Translations under genes and position numbers: made by a program | The notes under the pieces: model-generated | What the model was told of the DNA's origin: nothing | The model's input: the letters and a program-made list of their open reading frames with translations, nothing else | Databases searched by the model: none | From: Pseudoscleropodium purum | Lineage: Eukaryota; Streptophyta; Bryopsida; Hypnales; Brachytheciaceae | Length of the DNA: 64,000 nucleotides | Reading direction: 5' to 3' | Assembly: GCA_963969395.1 (NCBI GenBank) | Contig: OZ017802.1 | Span: 1,490,501 to 1,554,500, forward strand | Shown here: piece after piece, positions 62,455 through 64,000 of the stretch | Numbering within the stretch: position 1 is the first letter of the stretch | How the letters are laid out: each line of letters opens with the position of its first letter

Positions 62455-62860
62455 CTTTGTAACATTTGAGGCTTTAGTTGATTTATTATCATCTTACTTG
62501 GATTTTACTATAGATACATTTGATAGACCTCTCATTTTTGTTAAAAAACAAGTCAAGCTTATTTTGTACCGATTAGCACATGGTGTGAGTTGTGGTAGGA
62601 TGCAAAACTTGTATGGATGTGGTGAGTGTATTATTCACAAATATATTCTAATCATATTCTGGGCATTAGGAATTGCTAAAGATGATTTATTTTTTTAGTT
62701 TATCCACACACCTTACGTCGATCAATTACAAAAATCATAGAAAGTTTTTAAGACATTACTAGATTACTAAACATACTTGATGTAATCAATGGCACCCATA
62801 TTCCTTTGATATGCAAACCAAGTAAACAATACACTCCCATACTTGTTTATTCAAAAGAAA
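62455..62860 (+). pseudogene. PIF/Harbinger-like transposase fragment (HARBI1-type DDE nuclease), decayed
   Basis: Translation gives FVTFEALVDLLSSYL, then VKKQVKLILYRLAHGVS and LYGCGECIIHKYI. These match the helix-turn-helix portion of plant Harbinger transposases (typically KQVAITLYRLAHGVSYR...FGVGKST). After a stop near 62697 and a frameshift near 62745, the next block reads DITRLLNILDVINGTHIPLI followed by KPSKQYTP. This corresponds to the first catalytic block, usually IDGTHIP; here Asp reads as Asn. The remaining catalytic blocks are not found, so the gene is dead. A full autonomous element of this type could have mobilised the TTA-flanked MITEs in the window; that link is inference. Confidence 0.62.
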
Positions 62861-64000
62861 TTTTGTGTGGTTTAAAAAAAAACTTATTCATAAGAATGCT
62901 ACATAAGTCTTCTTCCATTTCAAAGATGCAATTTCTAATGCAATATATGGCTTGCCAAGGGTAGCAACATCCATTTTCTCTCTTCACTTTCTACTTCAAC
63001 TTTGATCCCATGTTTGTCCCCTTAGCTTCTTCTCCTCCATGTTCTTCCAAGTCTCTTCTCCTTTCTTCTCCTTTGATCCTTTCGTATGAATGTAAGTTAT
63101 TCTAGTAATTTAAAAGCTAGAATGGCTTAAGAGCATCTTCACCAATAATCTCAAATGTTTTTTGGATGTTTGGGGCATCCTAAATGAAATCAGATTTTTT
63201 AATTTTTTGTGAGATTGGAAAATCATACAACCTTCTAGAAAATCTAATTTTTACACAGATCCAACAGTTTGTTAAAAGTTACGCTTTTTTATACCTCCAA
63301 TTAATTAAGTAGAATAGAACATTATTCTGTTATGATAATATGCATATTTTTTTCCTAATTTGAGGCTCTACTCAAAACTAAAGTCTTTAAATCTTTTCCA
63401 AAGTAGAATTTGAGTTATACTCGTGTTCAATCAAAAGTTCAACAATGCCACATTGCCAAAAACCAAGTAGCCTTGAAAAAAACATTGTGTTGTTCTTTGT
63501 TCAATCATATCTCACACATACATTGCTCTTAGATCTAGTTATTAGTGGTGAGATACTAAAACCAATCAATAATAAGATCCTATAGTTATAAATTATAAAA
63601 ATTAGATAAAATTTGATTTACATCCCTATTCTTACAATTTATTTTTTCCTCAATTTCCTAAGGAATTTTAGGTGTTAAATCTTAATGAACCAAGTTGTAT
63701 TTTCTGGCAATATACTATTTTTAGTCATCTATTTACAAACAATTTTTTCATTTTTTTCTTTGAGATTTTCACATAGACTTTGATCTAGGAGTCATGGTTG
63801 TCATAACGGGTGAGTTAGGGTCATCGGACGGGACGGACGGACGGTCTGGATGGCTTTAATTTTGTAACTTGTGCAATTTTGCGGAATGACATGTCACCTC
63901 ATTCACGCCCAGCATGTTCCTTAATCCACATGGCATCCACGTGGCCTATTTTTCCATTATCAGAAAGTCAACTATGTGTTGACTGTATCGGACGGGCGGA
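62861..64000. other. AT-rich intergenic with GC-rich right edge
   Basis: Mostly AT-rich with nothing recognised. A lone family A MITE-like terminus TTAAGAGCATCTTCACC lies at about 63128. From 63790 the sequence turns GC-rich with repeated CGGAC words (CATGGTTGTCATAACGGG, then GGACGGACGG). This may be the left end of a hAT-like element cut by the window edge. Confidence 0.4.

Overview
This is a nuclear window from a land plant. The evidence is two genes split by canonical GT-AG introns, a plant-specific AINTEGUMENTA/PLETHORA-type AP2 gene, an ERD1-like EXS gene of plant type, and plant classes of DNA transposons. I cannot fix the lineage. A non-seed plant (moss, liverwort, lycophyte or fern) is a guess from the unusually long, low-complexity ANT-type protein and the long GC-rich leaders. 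No bacterial or organellar operon, rRNA, tRNA or CRISPR array is visible.

Layout. Two GC-richer genic islands sit in very AT-rich, repeat-derived DNA. Island 1 (about 14.2-26.9 kb) carries a plus-strand euANT AP2 transcription factor: 8 coding exons at 17822-24234, 895 aa, including a 9-nt microexon and preceded by a roughly 2 kb GC-rich leader/promoter. Island 2 (about 53.0-59.65 kb) carries a minus-strand EXS-domain membrane protein: 12 coding exons between 58553 and 53841, 467 aa. All exon joins were checked by hand for frame and GT/AG. Smaller GC-rich patches (2.24-3.76, 29.4-30.5 kb) have no recognisable gene.

The rest is a graveyard of mostly non-autonomous DNA transposons. (a) A decayed Helitron Rep/helicase gene at about 42.56-49.32 kb, broken by stops, frameshifts, a 296-bp GC-rich hAT-type element with a perfect 8-bp target duplication, and a 1.3-kb block holding 15 CAATTG hexamers. 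(b) Three families of PIF/Harbinger-type MITEs with TTA/TAA duplications, plus a broken Harbinger-like transposase at 62.4-62.9 kb. (c) A 172-bp nearly perfect palindromic CACTA-type MITE inside one of those MITEs, with the matching empty site elsewhere in the window. (d) A group of elements bounded by TTAA and CCCCTAAA-type termini (at least six near-complete copies and several lone ends), which I could not place in a usual plant family and consider the most interesting item. I saw no LTR-retrotransposon coding sequence.

The two genes are not evidently linked in function. The AP2 protein would act in the nucleus on meristem or stem-cell genes; the EXS protein would act in a membrane, probably Golgi, and may handle phosphate. 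The transposons explain much of the intergenic sequence and one touches the 3' flank of the EXS gene.
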